6,989 nt of DNA from Candidatus Poribacteria bacterium (GTDB lineage: Bacteria; Poribacteria; WGA-4E; WGA-3G), in contig RKRO01000079.1 of NCBI GenBank assembly GCA_007571355.1, positions 1 through 6,989 of the forward strand. The letters are read 5' to 3'. Below are positions 1 through 6,046 of the stretch, piece by piece. How positions within the stretch are numbered: the stretch's first letter is position 1; each line of letters begins with the position of its first letter. Position numbers and translations under genes: made by a program. A model generated the notes under the pieces. It made no database searches and was not told the origin of the DNA. It saw only the letters and a list, made by a program, of their open reading frames with translations.

Positions 1-1
1 G

Positions 2-457
2 GTACATATTGATGATCGCTGCAAGTCTTACGGTATTCCCCAACCGCGAACGTTCTGTTATCCCGGTTACAGCCACAACGAGGCGGCTGTTGCAGTGGTT
101 GCTGAACACGGTTTCCACTTTGCAAGGCGCGGTGTCGCCCCTGAATTTCCTTATGATACCGAAGGTGGCCGCGGGCCCGCTTACAACCCGGCGTTGCACC
201 ATCCGCTTTTAATTCCGACGACAGGCGCTGCAGGCCCGAATTGGGATTTTGATGATTTCACGTGGGCACTTGACCAAGCAGTAGATGGAAATGTTGTGGT
301 TCTTACATTCCATGGCGTGCCGGATCTGGAGCATCCATGGGTTCATACAGAACCGGAACAGTTTGAGGCGTATATGGCGTATCTCGTTGAAAATGACTAT
401 AGCGTCATTGCACTCCAGAATCTCGCCGATTATGTAGATCCACACGCTACGTTGTAA
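2..457 (+). CDS. Polysaccharide deacetylase family protein, C-terminal part (5' end outside window)
   Basis: The frame is open from the window edge and ends in TAA, giving 151 residues. The visible part resembles the second half of a NodB-homology (carbohydrate esterase 4-like) domain. RTFCYPGYSHN near residues 16-26 matches the conserved R-x-F-x-x-P-G motif that follows the metal site. VVVLTFHGVPD near residues 98-108 carries the late L-x-F-H motif, whose histidine (about residue 104) normally contributes to catalysis. The tail (FEAYMAYLVENDYSVIALQNLADYV) is the usual last helix-strand-helix, in which the protein scans for a 'line' of residues after the barrel. Family members remove N- or O-acetyl groups from glycans such as peptidoglycan, chitin-like polymers or exopolysaccharide. 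The early catalytic Asp and His-x-x-x-His motifs would lie upstream of the window, so activity and localisation cannot be judged. The substrate is unknown. Confidence 0.8.
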   Translation, partial: VHIDDRCKSYGIPQPRTFCYPGYSHNEAAVAVVAEHGFHFARRGVAPEFPYDTEGGRGPAYNPALHHPLLIPTTGAAGPNWDFDDFTWALDQAVDGNVVVLTFHGVPDLEHPWVHTEPEQFEAYMAYLVENDYSVIALQNLADYVDPHATL

Positions 458-586
458 ATCGGTGTCACAAATCCCTCTGACAATAGTTAAGACCTAAGTT
501 TTTATTTTTACACAATTTTGTTCAATCTTCTTGATATAAAAATGATATGTTAGTTAAGAATATGCAATATGTTTCTCCTATAAATT
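458..586 (+). promoter_or_regulatory. AT-rich intergenic region, candidate promoter for the PAP2 gene
   Basis: This 129-nt gap is strongly AT-rich from about 490 onward, unlike the genes around it. A possible extended -10 lies at 543-551 (TG, one base, then TATGTT, 4 of 6 to consensus) with no convincing -35 upstream. TATAAA at 579-584 is a better hexamer but lies only 2 nt before the ATG, too close unless the message is leaderless. No Shine-Dalgarno sequence precedes the ATG at 587. The region is a plausible promoter by composition only. Confidence 0.25.
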
Positions 587-1123
587 ATGCTAAGACAATT
601 TACAAATAGTCTCACTCGATGGGATAGACTGCTGTTCGAGCACATTTTCGGTTGGGGCGATAAAAGAGTTATTCCGAACCGTTTATTTCGTTTAATTTCT
701 TGGAGTGCCAACGGATGGCTCTACCCATTTTTAGGGATCTACGTGTATCTAACCGTTAATTCTACCATTGGGAAACCATTTCTCTTATCAGCGGCAATCG
801 CATTTCCGCTTGAGAGGCTTCTCTATCACCTTATCAAACAGTCGATGAAACGTGACCGTCCGTTTGAACGGATTGTGGATGTCGAGTTTCGCGTCCGGCC
901 GCCGGATCGGTTTAGTTTCCCTTCAGGTCACACAGCTTCTGCCTTCCTGATCATGACGCTTCTGGCAAGTTTCTTTCCAGTTTTGCAAGTCCCAACGTTT
1001 TTGTGGGCAGCCACGGTGGGGATCGCACGCGTATATCTCGGCGTTCACTATCCAACAGATGTGCTTGCAGGCGCAATTCTCGGCATTGTTACGGCACGAA
1101 TCGGTATATGGTTCATCATGTGA
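587..1123 (+). CDS. PAP2 superfamily membrane phosphatase
   Basis: This 178-residue protein carries the full type-2 phosphatidic acid phosphatase signature: K84-x6-R91-P92, then P112-S113-G114-H115, then R148-x5-H154-x3-D158. H115 is the expected phosphate-accepting nucleophile, activated by H154 and D158, with K84, R91 and R148 holding the phosphate. The usual Ser before the motif-3 Arg is Ala147 here. Hydrophobic stretches at about 44-57, 65-83, 118-133, 136-152 and 158-177 indicate a multi-pass inner-membrane protein, and the length is typical of small bacterial members. Family members dephosphorylate undecaprenyl pyrophosphate, phosphatidic acid, phosphatidylglycerol phosphate or lipid A; the sequence does not decide which. 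Undecaprenyl-pyrophosphate recycling would fit the neighbouring deacetylase but is inference. The ATG at 587 has no Shine-Dalgarno, but no better start precedes the first transmembrane region. Confidence 0.9.
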   Translation: MLRQFTNSLTRWDRLLFEHIFGWGDKRVIPNRLFRLISWSANGWLYPFLGIYVYLTVNSTIGKPFLLSAAIAFPLERLLYHLIKQSMKRDRPFERIVDVEFRVRPPDRFSFPSGHTASAFLIMTLLASFFPVLQVPTFLWAATVGIARVYLGVHYPTDVLAGAILGIVTARIGIWFIM

Positions 1124-1128
1124 TAGCC

Positions 1129-1145
1129 CCAAGTCTAAGACTTGG
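1129..1145. repeat. 17-nt palindrome after the PAP2 gene, possible weak terminator
   Basis: CCAAGTCTAAGACTTGG is a perfect inverted repeat of 8 nt around a central A (as a hairpin, 7 bp with a TAA loop). It starts 5 nt after the PAP2 stop codon, where a terminator would be expected. No T-run follows, so it is not a canonical intrinsic terminator. It could be a processing stem, a protein-binding palindrome or part of a dispersed repeat. Confidence 0.35.
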
Positions 1146-1304
1146 CCTTCCGCAATGTTATGCGAAAGCGTTTGAGGTATCGGCTTCGGGTACCAAATTA
1201 TCCTTTAGAAGTCTTTCATCTGATACCATTTCTAAAAGTCCCACCGTTGCACAAACTAACAGTTTATGCTACATGGCCATTAAGAAGCCTTCAAAAGGAA
1301 ACTT
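1146..1304 (+). promoter_or_regulatory. Non-coding leader upstream of the lipoprotein/WD40 unit, with a good ribosome binding site
   Basis: No credible gene is seen here. Open frames crossing it have no recognisable domain and run into neighbouring genes out of frame. AAAAGGAA at 1293-1300 places AGG six bases before the ATG at 1305, a well-spaced Shine-Dalgarno that fixes the lipoprotein start. A promoter for the downstream unit probably lies here, since it is the only sizeable gap before those genes. I could not find a pair of hexamers better than 4 of 6 each. Confidence 0.4.
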
Positions 1305-2090
1305 ATGAAAACGGTAACTTTTTTCAACGTCATTTTCATTTTATTGTTCACGACAGGGTGTGAAGTTTTGCGCCGGAGTGGGGCGATAGAACTCAAGGAT
1401 ATCTTGGAGGCTATTGATACTGCAGCCCTTGCGCTGAAACAGCAAAACGCTAAAGAACTCCCTGGGGTAAAGGTAGACGTACCACCGGTAATTAATGGTA
1501 AACTCAACGATGCTGCTTGGCAAAACGCCCCGCAAGGCACAGACTTTACCGATAGAAGGAAGGGGGGCGCGCCTGCTGAAGATCAATCTACCATCATGAT
1601 GGTTTATACGGACGAAGCGATTTATGTGGCGTTGTATCTTTTTGATAGCGAACCTGATGGTATTGTCGCGCGTCAAGTAGAGGACCAGATCCGGCCCTTC
1701 AATGAAGATTGGATATCCCTAACGATTGATCCGTTTCACACACATCAATTCATGGACAGGACCTTCTTTATGGTGAACCCGCTGGGCAGCAAGTTTATGA
1801 GTCATCCGCCTCCATTTGCGGGGCCGGCTGAAATATCTGACATGTGGAAAGCCGCCGCGAGCATCGTTGATGACGGCTGGATTGTCGAGATGGAAATCCC
1901 ATGGGAGATGCTGAATTATCCTGAGGCAACTGAACCGATTGATATCGGGATTAACGTCGACCGGGGACACGCAAGCACCGGTGCGAATACCTGGTGGTCG
2001 AAAGTAGGCTTCGTTGAAGATGACAGAGCGGATGGACATTGGATCGGTGTATTACCGCCGCCAAAACTGCCTATTTTGCGAAATGATTAA
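1305..2090 (+). CDS. Lipoprotein with a CBM9-like carbohydrate-binding domain
   Basis: The protein has 261 residues. Residues 1-19 are a short lipoprotein-type signal (MK, hydrophobic 4-17, then T-T-G-C19). The -3 position is Thr rather than Leu, so the lipobox is slightly atypical. A linker with a predicted helix (about 28-50) leads into a CBM9-like domain at about 57-245. Landmarks are PPVINGKLNDAAW (60-72), the strand MMVYTDEAIYVALYLFD (98-114), NEDWISLTIDP (133-143), FMVNP (155-159) and DGWIVEMEIPWEML. In the family this beta-sandwich binds sugars, or forms the N-terminal domain of long DUF5916 outer-membrane proteins. Here the chain ends right after the domain, so it is a stand-alone version. 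Start supported by the Shine-Dalgarno at 1293-1300. It lies 29 nt ahead of the first WD40 gene, with a Shine-Dalgarno (AAGGA) at 2106-2110 in the gap, so co-transcription is likely. The ligand is unknown. Confidence 0.82.
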   Translation: MKTVTFFNVIFILLFTTGCEVLRRSGAIELKDILEAIDTAALALKQQNAKELPGVKVDVPPVINGKLNDAAWQNAPQGTDFTDRRKGGAPAEDQSTIMMVYTDEAIYVALYLFDSEPDGIVARQVEDQIRPFNEDWISLTIDPFHTHQFMDRTFFMVNPLGSKFMSHPPPFAGPAEISDMWKAAASIVDDGWIVEMEIPWEMLNYPEATEPIDIGINVDRGHASTGANTWWSKVGFVEDDRADGHWIGVLPPPKLPILRND

Positions 2091-2128
2091 TAGATGGAGG
2101 TTGATAAGGAAAATAGACTATGAAAAGC

Positions 2129-2137
2129 TTTTTTTTT
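2129..2137 (+). repeat. Nine-T homopolymer in the WD40 signal peptide, frameshift site
   Basis: The run follows AAGC and precedes CATC. With nine T the start codon leads to a stop after 21 residues. With eight T it gives MKSFFFITVPILLTFLPLC, a normal signal peptide. The run is therefore the site of the first frame disruption, and long enough to be prone to polymerase slippage. Confidence 0.7.
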
Positions 2138-2138
2138 C

Positions 2139-3020
2139 ATCACGGTCCCGATACTCCTCACGTTCCTACCGTTATGCTCTATTAGTTTTGCTCAAAATTA
2201 CATCCCAGGCTACCTTCCTGAAGGTGCTATCGCGCGATTTGGGAAAGGTTATCCCTTCGACTTTGAATACTCTTCGGATGGAACAAAACTTGCTGTCGCG
2301 AGTACAATCGGTATCTGGATCTACGATACCCGGGCGGGTGGTGAAGAACTCGACCTGCTCACAGGGCATACACACTGTGTCAGTCGTGTCATTTTTAGCC
2401 CTGATAACAAGGTGCTTGCGAGTATATGTCGTTGGGAAGACTATACTGTTCGTTTATGGGATGGCGTCACGGGTGCCCCCAAGGCGATACTTGTAGGACA
2501 CACGAATGAGATTAATACTATCGTTTTCAGTCCTGATGGAAGCCAAACGCTTGCAAGTGCGAGTAATGACGGGACCATCCGTTTATGGAATGGTGTCACC
2601 GGTGAATTAAAAGCGACGCTCACAGGTCATACGGGTCAGGTTAAAGCGTTAGCGTTCAGTCCCGATGGCAGTAGGTTGGTAAGTGGTGGTGGAGACGAGG
2701 TCATCCGTCTTTGGGATGTCGCCACAGGTGAACTGCTGCTAACGTTTGCAGCACACGCGAATGCTGTTGATGCCTTGATGTATTCACCAGACGGAGAACA
2801 AATTGCCAGCCGAGGTGGAGACGGCAACGTTTGTTTGTGGAACGCTCAGACAGGTGAATTTCTGCATCTCCTCAGCGATTGGACAAAAGATGTATCTGCT
2901 ATCGACTTTTCAAAAGATGGTGAAACGCTTGCGACTGCAAGTTACGATGGAACAATCCAATTGTGGAACACACACCGGGGAGCCTCTGAAAACCGTCGAT
3001 GCGGGTACAAAACTGTATAA
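2139..3020 (+). CDS. N-terminal readable segment of the broken WD40 gene (signal peptide and blades 1-6)
   Basis: This is the part of the 2120-4107 gene readable in one frame before the second shift. It has no ATG of its own. The first usable start codon in frame is GTG at 2412, which falls inside blade 2, so a gene caller would report a truncated protein from there. Blade 1 (ARFGKG ... LAVASTIGIWIYD) is at about 2227-2355. Intact blades with GH and WD follow, such as GHTNEINTIVFSPDG ... IRLWN. True WD40 homology ends near 2973; the last 14 codons (RGASENRRCGYKTV) are out-of-frame readthrough. Confidence 0.65.
   Translation: MTVPILLTFLPLCSISFAQNYIPGYLPEGAIARFGKGYPFDFEYSSDGTKLAVASTIGIWIYDTRAGGEELDLLTGHTHCVSRVIFSPDNKVLASICRWEDYTVRLWDGVTGAPKAILVGHTNEINTIVFSPDGSQTLASASNDGTIRLWNGVTGELKATLTGHTGQVKALAFSPDGSRLVSGGGDEVIRLWDVATGELLLTFAAHANAVDALMYSPDGEQIASRGGDGNVCLWNAQTGEFLHLLSDWTKDVSAIDFSKDGETLATASYDGTIQLWNTHRGASENRRCGYKTV
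2968..2975 (+). repeat. (AC)4 dinucleotide tract in blade 6, second frameshift site
   Basis: Four AC units lie just after the codons for LWN. Five units would read LWNTHTGE, matching the W-N/D-x-x-T-G-E spacing of the sibling blades (for example LWNAQTGE in the preceding blade). Loss of one unit therefore explains the frame change better than a random indel. Confidence 0.6.
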
Positions 3021-4107
3021 TCTGTACTACGCCCCGGATGGCAGCACTTATGTCTGTGATGACGATGACAGCAGAATCCTACTCTATGATGCTAACACTG
3101 ACAAACTTTTACACGCCTTCAAAACGCCCAGCGGAAGTGTGGGTGACATGGGCTACTCTCCCGATGGGCAGATACTTGTCGGTTCCGATGCATTTGGGCT
3201 GCATTTTTGGGATGTGGATACCGGACAGTTGTTGCAAACCATCACTGGCTACTCGGATGTCATCCATTCTGTAGTCTACTCTCCAGATGGACGTACATTG
3301 GTGAGTTTAGCCGGGATCCTCCGTTTTTGGGATGTTGAGACCGGAAAACTCCTGCGAACCCTCACGCCTGAAAGTTCAGTTCGTTCCATCGCGTATTCGC
3401 CTGATGGGCAGACGCTTGCGTGCGGAACTCGCGACAATACGATCCTATTATGGAATATCAGTAGGTGGAAACAGAGAATAACGCTTGAGGGGCACACGAA
3501 GGGTGTCTCATCGGTCGTCTTCAGTCCCGATGGGCAAACACTGGCAAGCGGCAGTTGGAGTCGGTATAATTCAATCTGTCTATGGGATGTCCACACCGGC
3601 GAGCTCTTAAAAACACTTGTGGGGGAGACATCCGGTATTCTCACGCTTGTTTTCTCGCCGGATGGAAAGATGCTCGCCAGTGGTGGCGACGATGGCGCAA
3701 TTCGCTTTTGGCGTGTTGCGACGGGTGAACTTCTAAAGACTATTGAGACTGAGGCGGATAGTATTGGTTCTGTGGCATATTCACCGGATGGAAAAACGCT
3801 GGTAAGTACGGGCAACCATGGGAATAACGATATTCGTTTCTGGGATGTGGATACCGGTAAACTCCTAAAAACTATCGCCACAGAGAAGGGTGCTTACGCT
3901 GTCGTATATTCTCCAGATGGTCAGACACTTGCCAGCGGTGGTTCAGGTGAGGTCTCTGTGTGGGACGCTGTTACTGGCAAACGCTTGAAAATCTTTACTG
4001 GACATATAGCAGACCCTGTGTATTCTGTAGCGTTTTCCGCAGACGGAAAGACGCTTGCGAGTGGGTGCCGAGATAGTACCGTAATTTTATGGGATTTAAC
4101 ACAATGA
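2974..4107 (+). CDS. C-terminal readable segment of the broken WD40 gene (blades 7-15)
   Basis: WD40 homology resumes in this frame at TGEPLKTV and runs to the TGA at 4105-4107. The frame is open from about 2803, but the 2803-2973 part is the wrong frame of blades 5-6 and shows no homology. The nine blades include several with degenerate tips (for example LLYD at blade 7 and FWRVATG at blade 12). The two last-strand insertions SWSRYNS and GNHGNND lengthen the tip loops of blades 11 and 13. No ribosome binding site is visible for independent translation of this segment. The stop overlaps the next gene's start as ATGA. Confidence 0.65.
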   Translation, partial: TGEPLKTVDAGTKLYNLYYAPDGSTYVCDDDDSRILLYDANTDKLLHAFKTPSGSVGDMGYSPDGQILVGSDAFGLHFWDVDTGQLLQTITGYSDVIHSVVYSPDGRTLVSLAGILRFWDVETGKLLRTLTPESSVRSIAYSPDGQTLACGTRDNTILLWNISRWKQRITLEGHTKGVSSVVFSPDGQTLASGSWSRYNSICLWDVHTGELLKTLVGETSGILTLVFSPDGKMLASGGDDGAIRFWRVATGELLKTIETEADSIGSVAYSPDGKTLVSTGNHGNNDIRFWDVDTGKLLKTIATEKGAYAVVYSPDGQTLASGGSGEVSVWDAVTGKRLKIFTGHIADPVYSVAFSADGKTLASGCRDSTVILWDLTQ

Positions 4108-6005
4108 AAATTCTGAACTTGTTATTGATAATTTTACCGCTGATTTCTGGGCTCTGTTTATTATCAAATGCCTTTGCTCAGATGAATGCCCCGTGGGGTT
4201 TACAGACTGACACCAAAAATCGTATTGGGAAAGGTAAGGTAAATGAGATAAAGTATTTTCCGGACGGCACGAAGCTTGCCGTTGCAAGTACTATAGGCAG
4301 CTGGATCTACGACGTACAGACCGGTGAACCGCTCGACCTGCTCACAGGACATACAGGTCCTGTCAATTCGATAGCGTTTAGTCCGGATGGCGCAACCTTT
4401 GCAACCGCCAGTGATGATAACACTGCTTGGTTGTGGGATGCGAACACAGGTGAGCACAAAGCAAGCGTCGTAGGGCATAGGGATGATGTCAATGCAGTAG
4501 CCTTCAGTCCAGACGGTCAGCTCCTTGCCACTGGGAGTGATGACGATACTGTAGGACTCTGGGATCTCAACACAGGAGAATGGAAAACGAGGCTTGAGGG
4601 ACATACGGAGCATGTTTACTCGGTAGCGTTTTCCCCAGATGGTGAGGTGCTTGTGAGCAGTGCCGCTTGGAGAGATGCCGACATTCGGTTTTGGAATCCG
4701 CGCACTGCGAAACCCTTAGGCATCTCGATTGAGGATACGAATTGGGTAGAGCGTATTGTGTACGCACCCGATGGCAGGACGCTTGTTACTGGAGATACGG
4801 ATCGCACTATCCGTTTTTGGGATCTCGGTACCGGCGAACTTTTGAGGGCATTAGATAGTGATGGTGACATCAACGCTGTCGTGTTCGCCCCGGACGGAAA
4901 AACGGTCGCCAGCGCAAGTGATGATGCTCTTGTCAGTTTTTGGGATGTTGCCACTGGGAAACTCCTGAAGACGCTTGAGCATGACGCATCGGTTATCTCT
5001 GTGGCGTATGCGCCGGATGGAAAGACAGTCGCCAGCGCAAGCGAAGACGGTAAAATTCAGTTTTGGGATATTGCCACCAGTAAATCCTTAAAAACCGTTA
5101 CAGGGCACGCGTTCCACGTCTTTTCGCTTGCATATTCCCCGGATGGTAACACACTTGTGAGTGGGAACGTATCTAAAATCAACTTTTGGCATCTGGAAAC
5201 CGGGAAACACCTGAAAACCATTAGCGTTCAGCCGGAACACTTCCGTTCGGAAAACGTCCGTTCGGTAGCGTATTCACCGGATGGCAGTATAGTCGCCAGT
5301 GGCGGCGGTTCCTCGAAAGCTCGCCTCTGGGATGTGAAAACAGGACGATTTCTCGGAACTTTCGCTGGACATAAAGGTGTGATTTCTTCCGTTGCTTTTT
5401 CACCTAACGGTAGGATGCTCGCAAGCGGTAGTCACGATAACACAGTCCGTTTGTGGGAGATCCGGGTGGGTGAACTGTACCTCATCGGTGATGTGTTGCA
5501 AATCCTTACAGGACATACAGAAAAGGTCGCTGCTGTGGCGTTCTCATCCTATGGTAACACGCTGGCAAGTGGGAGTCACGATAACACAATCCGTTTGTGG
5601 GATGTTCAGAGCGGAGATCTCTTAGAGACGCTTGTCGGTCACACGGGGGCGGTTTATACTGTGGTATATTCGCCGGATGGTAGCACAATAGCGAGTGGGA
5701 GTTGGGATGGCACGGTCTGCTTATGGGACAGTCAAACAGGCGAACTGCTACAAACGCTCAGAGGGCATACGCGGAATATTGCTTCTGTGGCGTTTTCACC
5801 CGATGGCGGCACACTCGCCTGCGGAAACGATGACACGATTCACCTTTGGGAGGTGCAGACCGGAATACTCCTGCACTCACTTACGGGACACACGGATCTG
5901 GTGGATAGTCTTATGTATTCATCTGACGGTAAACAACTTGTGAGCGGCAGTCGTGACGGCACGATTCTCTTATGGGACCTCACAAAGTGGGTTGCTGATC
6001 GGTAG
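4104..6005 (+). CDS. Secreted 14-blade WD40 repeat protein (two predicted seven-bladed propellers)
   Basis: The start is the ATG at 4104, not the in-frame ATG 15 nt upstream. From 4104 the protein opens with MK, a hydrophobic core (residues 3-21) and a cleavage site AFA-Q at 25/26. The start also overlaps the previous stop as ATGA, which suggests translational coupling, since no clear Shine-Dalgarno precedes it. The mature part of the 633 residues is almost entirely WD40 repeats of about 42 residues. I count 14, each with [F/Y]-[S/A]-P-D-G, a D- or N-rich tip and a closing WD, the expected number for two seven-bladed propellers. Blades 2-4 and 10-14 keep GH near their start; blades 5-7 and 9 do not. 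Blade 1 (NRIGKGKVNEIKYFPDG ... IGSWIYD) is the atypical capping blade shared with the paralogues. No catalytic domain is present; the likely role is protein or ligand binding outside the cytoplasm. The partner is unknown. Confidence 0.88.
   Translation: MKILNLLLIILPLISGLCLLSNAFAQMNAPWGLQTDTKNRIGKGKVNEIKYFPDGTKLAVASTIGSWIYDVQTGEPLDLLTGHTGPVNSIAFSPDGATFATASDDNTAWLWDANTGEHKASVVGHRDDVNAVAFSPDGQLLATGSDDDTVGLWDLNTGEWKTRLEGHTEHVYSVAFSPDGEVLVSSAAWRDADIRFWNPRTAKPLGISIEDTNWVERIVYAPDGRTLVTGDTDRTIRFWDLGTGELLRALDSDGDINAVVFAPDGKTVASASDDALVSFWDVATGKLLKTLEHDASVISVAYAPDGKTVASASEDGKIQFWDIATSKSLKTVTGHAFHVFSLAYSPDGNTLVSGNVSKINFWHLETGKHLKTISVQPEHFRSENVRSVAYSPDGSIVASGGGSSKARLWDVKTGRFLGTFAGHKGVISSVAFSPNGRMLASGSHDNTVRLWEIRVGELYLIGDVLQILTGHTEKVAAVAFSSYGNTLASGSHDNTIRLWDVQSGDLLETLVGHTGAVYTVVYSPDGSTIASGSWDGTVCLWDSQTGELLQTLRGHTRNIASVAFSPDGGTLACGNDDTIHLWEVQTGILLHSLTGHTDLVDSLMYSSDGKQLVSGSRDGTILLWDLTKWVADR
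5421..5458 (+). repeat. Direct repeat copy 1 (blade 10, SHDNT segment)
   Basis: These 38 nt match 5565-5602 with three differences, all within codons for ASGSHDNT[V/I]RLW. Other blades of the same gene are far more diverged at the DNA level. This points to a recent blade duplication or local gene conversion. Confidence 0.7.
5565..5602 (+). repeat. Direct repeat copy 2 (blade 11, SHDNT segment)
   Basis: Partner of 5421-5458, offset by 144 nt. That offset is one blade plus the six-residue insert (YLIGDV region) between blades 10 and 11. The copies differ at three positions of 38, two silent and one changing Val to Ile. Confidence 0.7.
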
Positions 6006-6046
6006 GTAATTTGAGACGCATTTTTGAATTTTAGGGTCAGTTCTCC

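Larger units (their letters stand above)
2120..4107 (+). pseudogene. Secreted multi-blade WD40 protein, reading frame broken at two simple-sequence tracts
   Basis: Three frames must be joined to read this gene. The ATG at 2120 (AAGGA nine bases upstream) gives MKSFFF and then hits a stop at 2183. Removing one T from the nine-T run at 2129-2137 gives a clean signal peptide ending SFA-Q (cleavage near 24/25). The frame then stays open to 3020. WD40 homology jumps to another frame at the (AC)4 tract 2968-2975 and runs to TGA at 4105-4107. Adding one AC unit there restores the regular blade ending LWNT-H-TGE. The repaired protein is about 662 residues. I count about 15 blades; blades 2-4, 11 and 15 keep the GH dipeptide, most of the others have lost it. 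WD40 propellers are binding scaffolds without catalytic activity, and the partner is unknown. It may be a pseudogene, a phase-variable gene, or a sequencing artefact. Confidence 0.75.

Noticed and set aside
463..482. Possible terminator after the deacetylase (TGTCA ... TGACA stem, T-rich stretch from about 499)
   Set aside because: The stem is only 5 bp with a 10-nt loop, and the T-rich tract begins about 16 nt away.
1172..1201. Possible promoter TTGAGG ... AATTAT upstream of the lipoprotein gene
   Set aside because: Each hexamer matches only 4 of 6 consensus bases with an 18-nt spacer, no better than expected by chance in this gap.
1142..1363. 73-codon frame (TTG start) between the PAP2 and lipoprotein genes
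   Set aside because: Weak start, no recognisable domain, basic odd composition, and it overlaps the well-supported lipoprotein start in another frame.
2094..2123. Nine-codon leader ORF whose TGA overlaps the ATG at 2120
   Set aside because: Too short and of unremarkable sequence; its Shine-Dalgarno is unclear and the overlap is likely coincidental.
2014..2496. 160-residue frame spanning the end of the lipoprotein gene and the start of the first WD40 gene
   Set aside because: It crosses both genes out of frame and has no homology, while the other frame gives a signal peptide and WD40 blades.
3276..3881. 201-residue antisense open frame inside the first WD40 gene
   Set aside because: It is the mirror of regularly spaced WD40 blades: its protein repeats the complement of the SPDG and WD codons (for example 'ASVFPSGEYA'). 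Such shadows arise in repeat genes with biased codon use, and it has no independent start signal.
4089..4103. Upstream in-frame ATG as start of the 14-blade WD40 gene
   Set aside because: It would add MGFNT before the signal peptide and deepen the overlap. The ATG at 4104 gives MK plus a hydrophobic core and the ATGA overlap.
2412..6005. Regular repeats about every 126 nt as a possible CRISPR or tandem-repeat array
   Set aside because: The period equals one 42-residue WD40 blade, the repeats are degenerate, and they are translated in frame.
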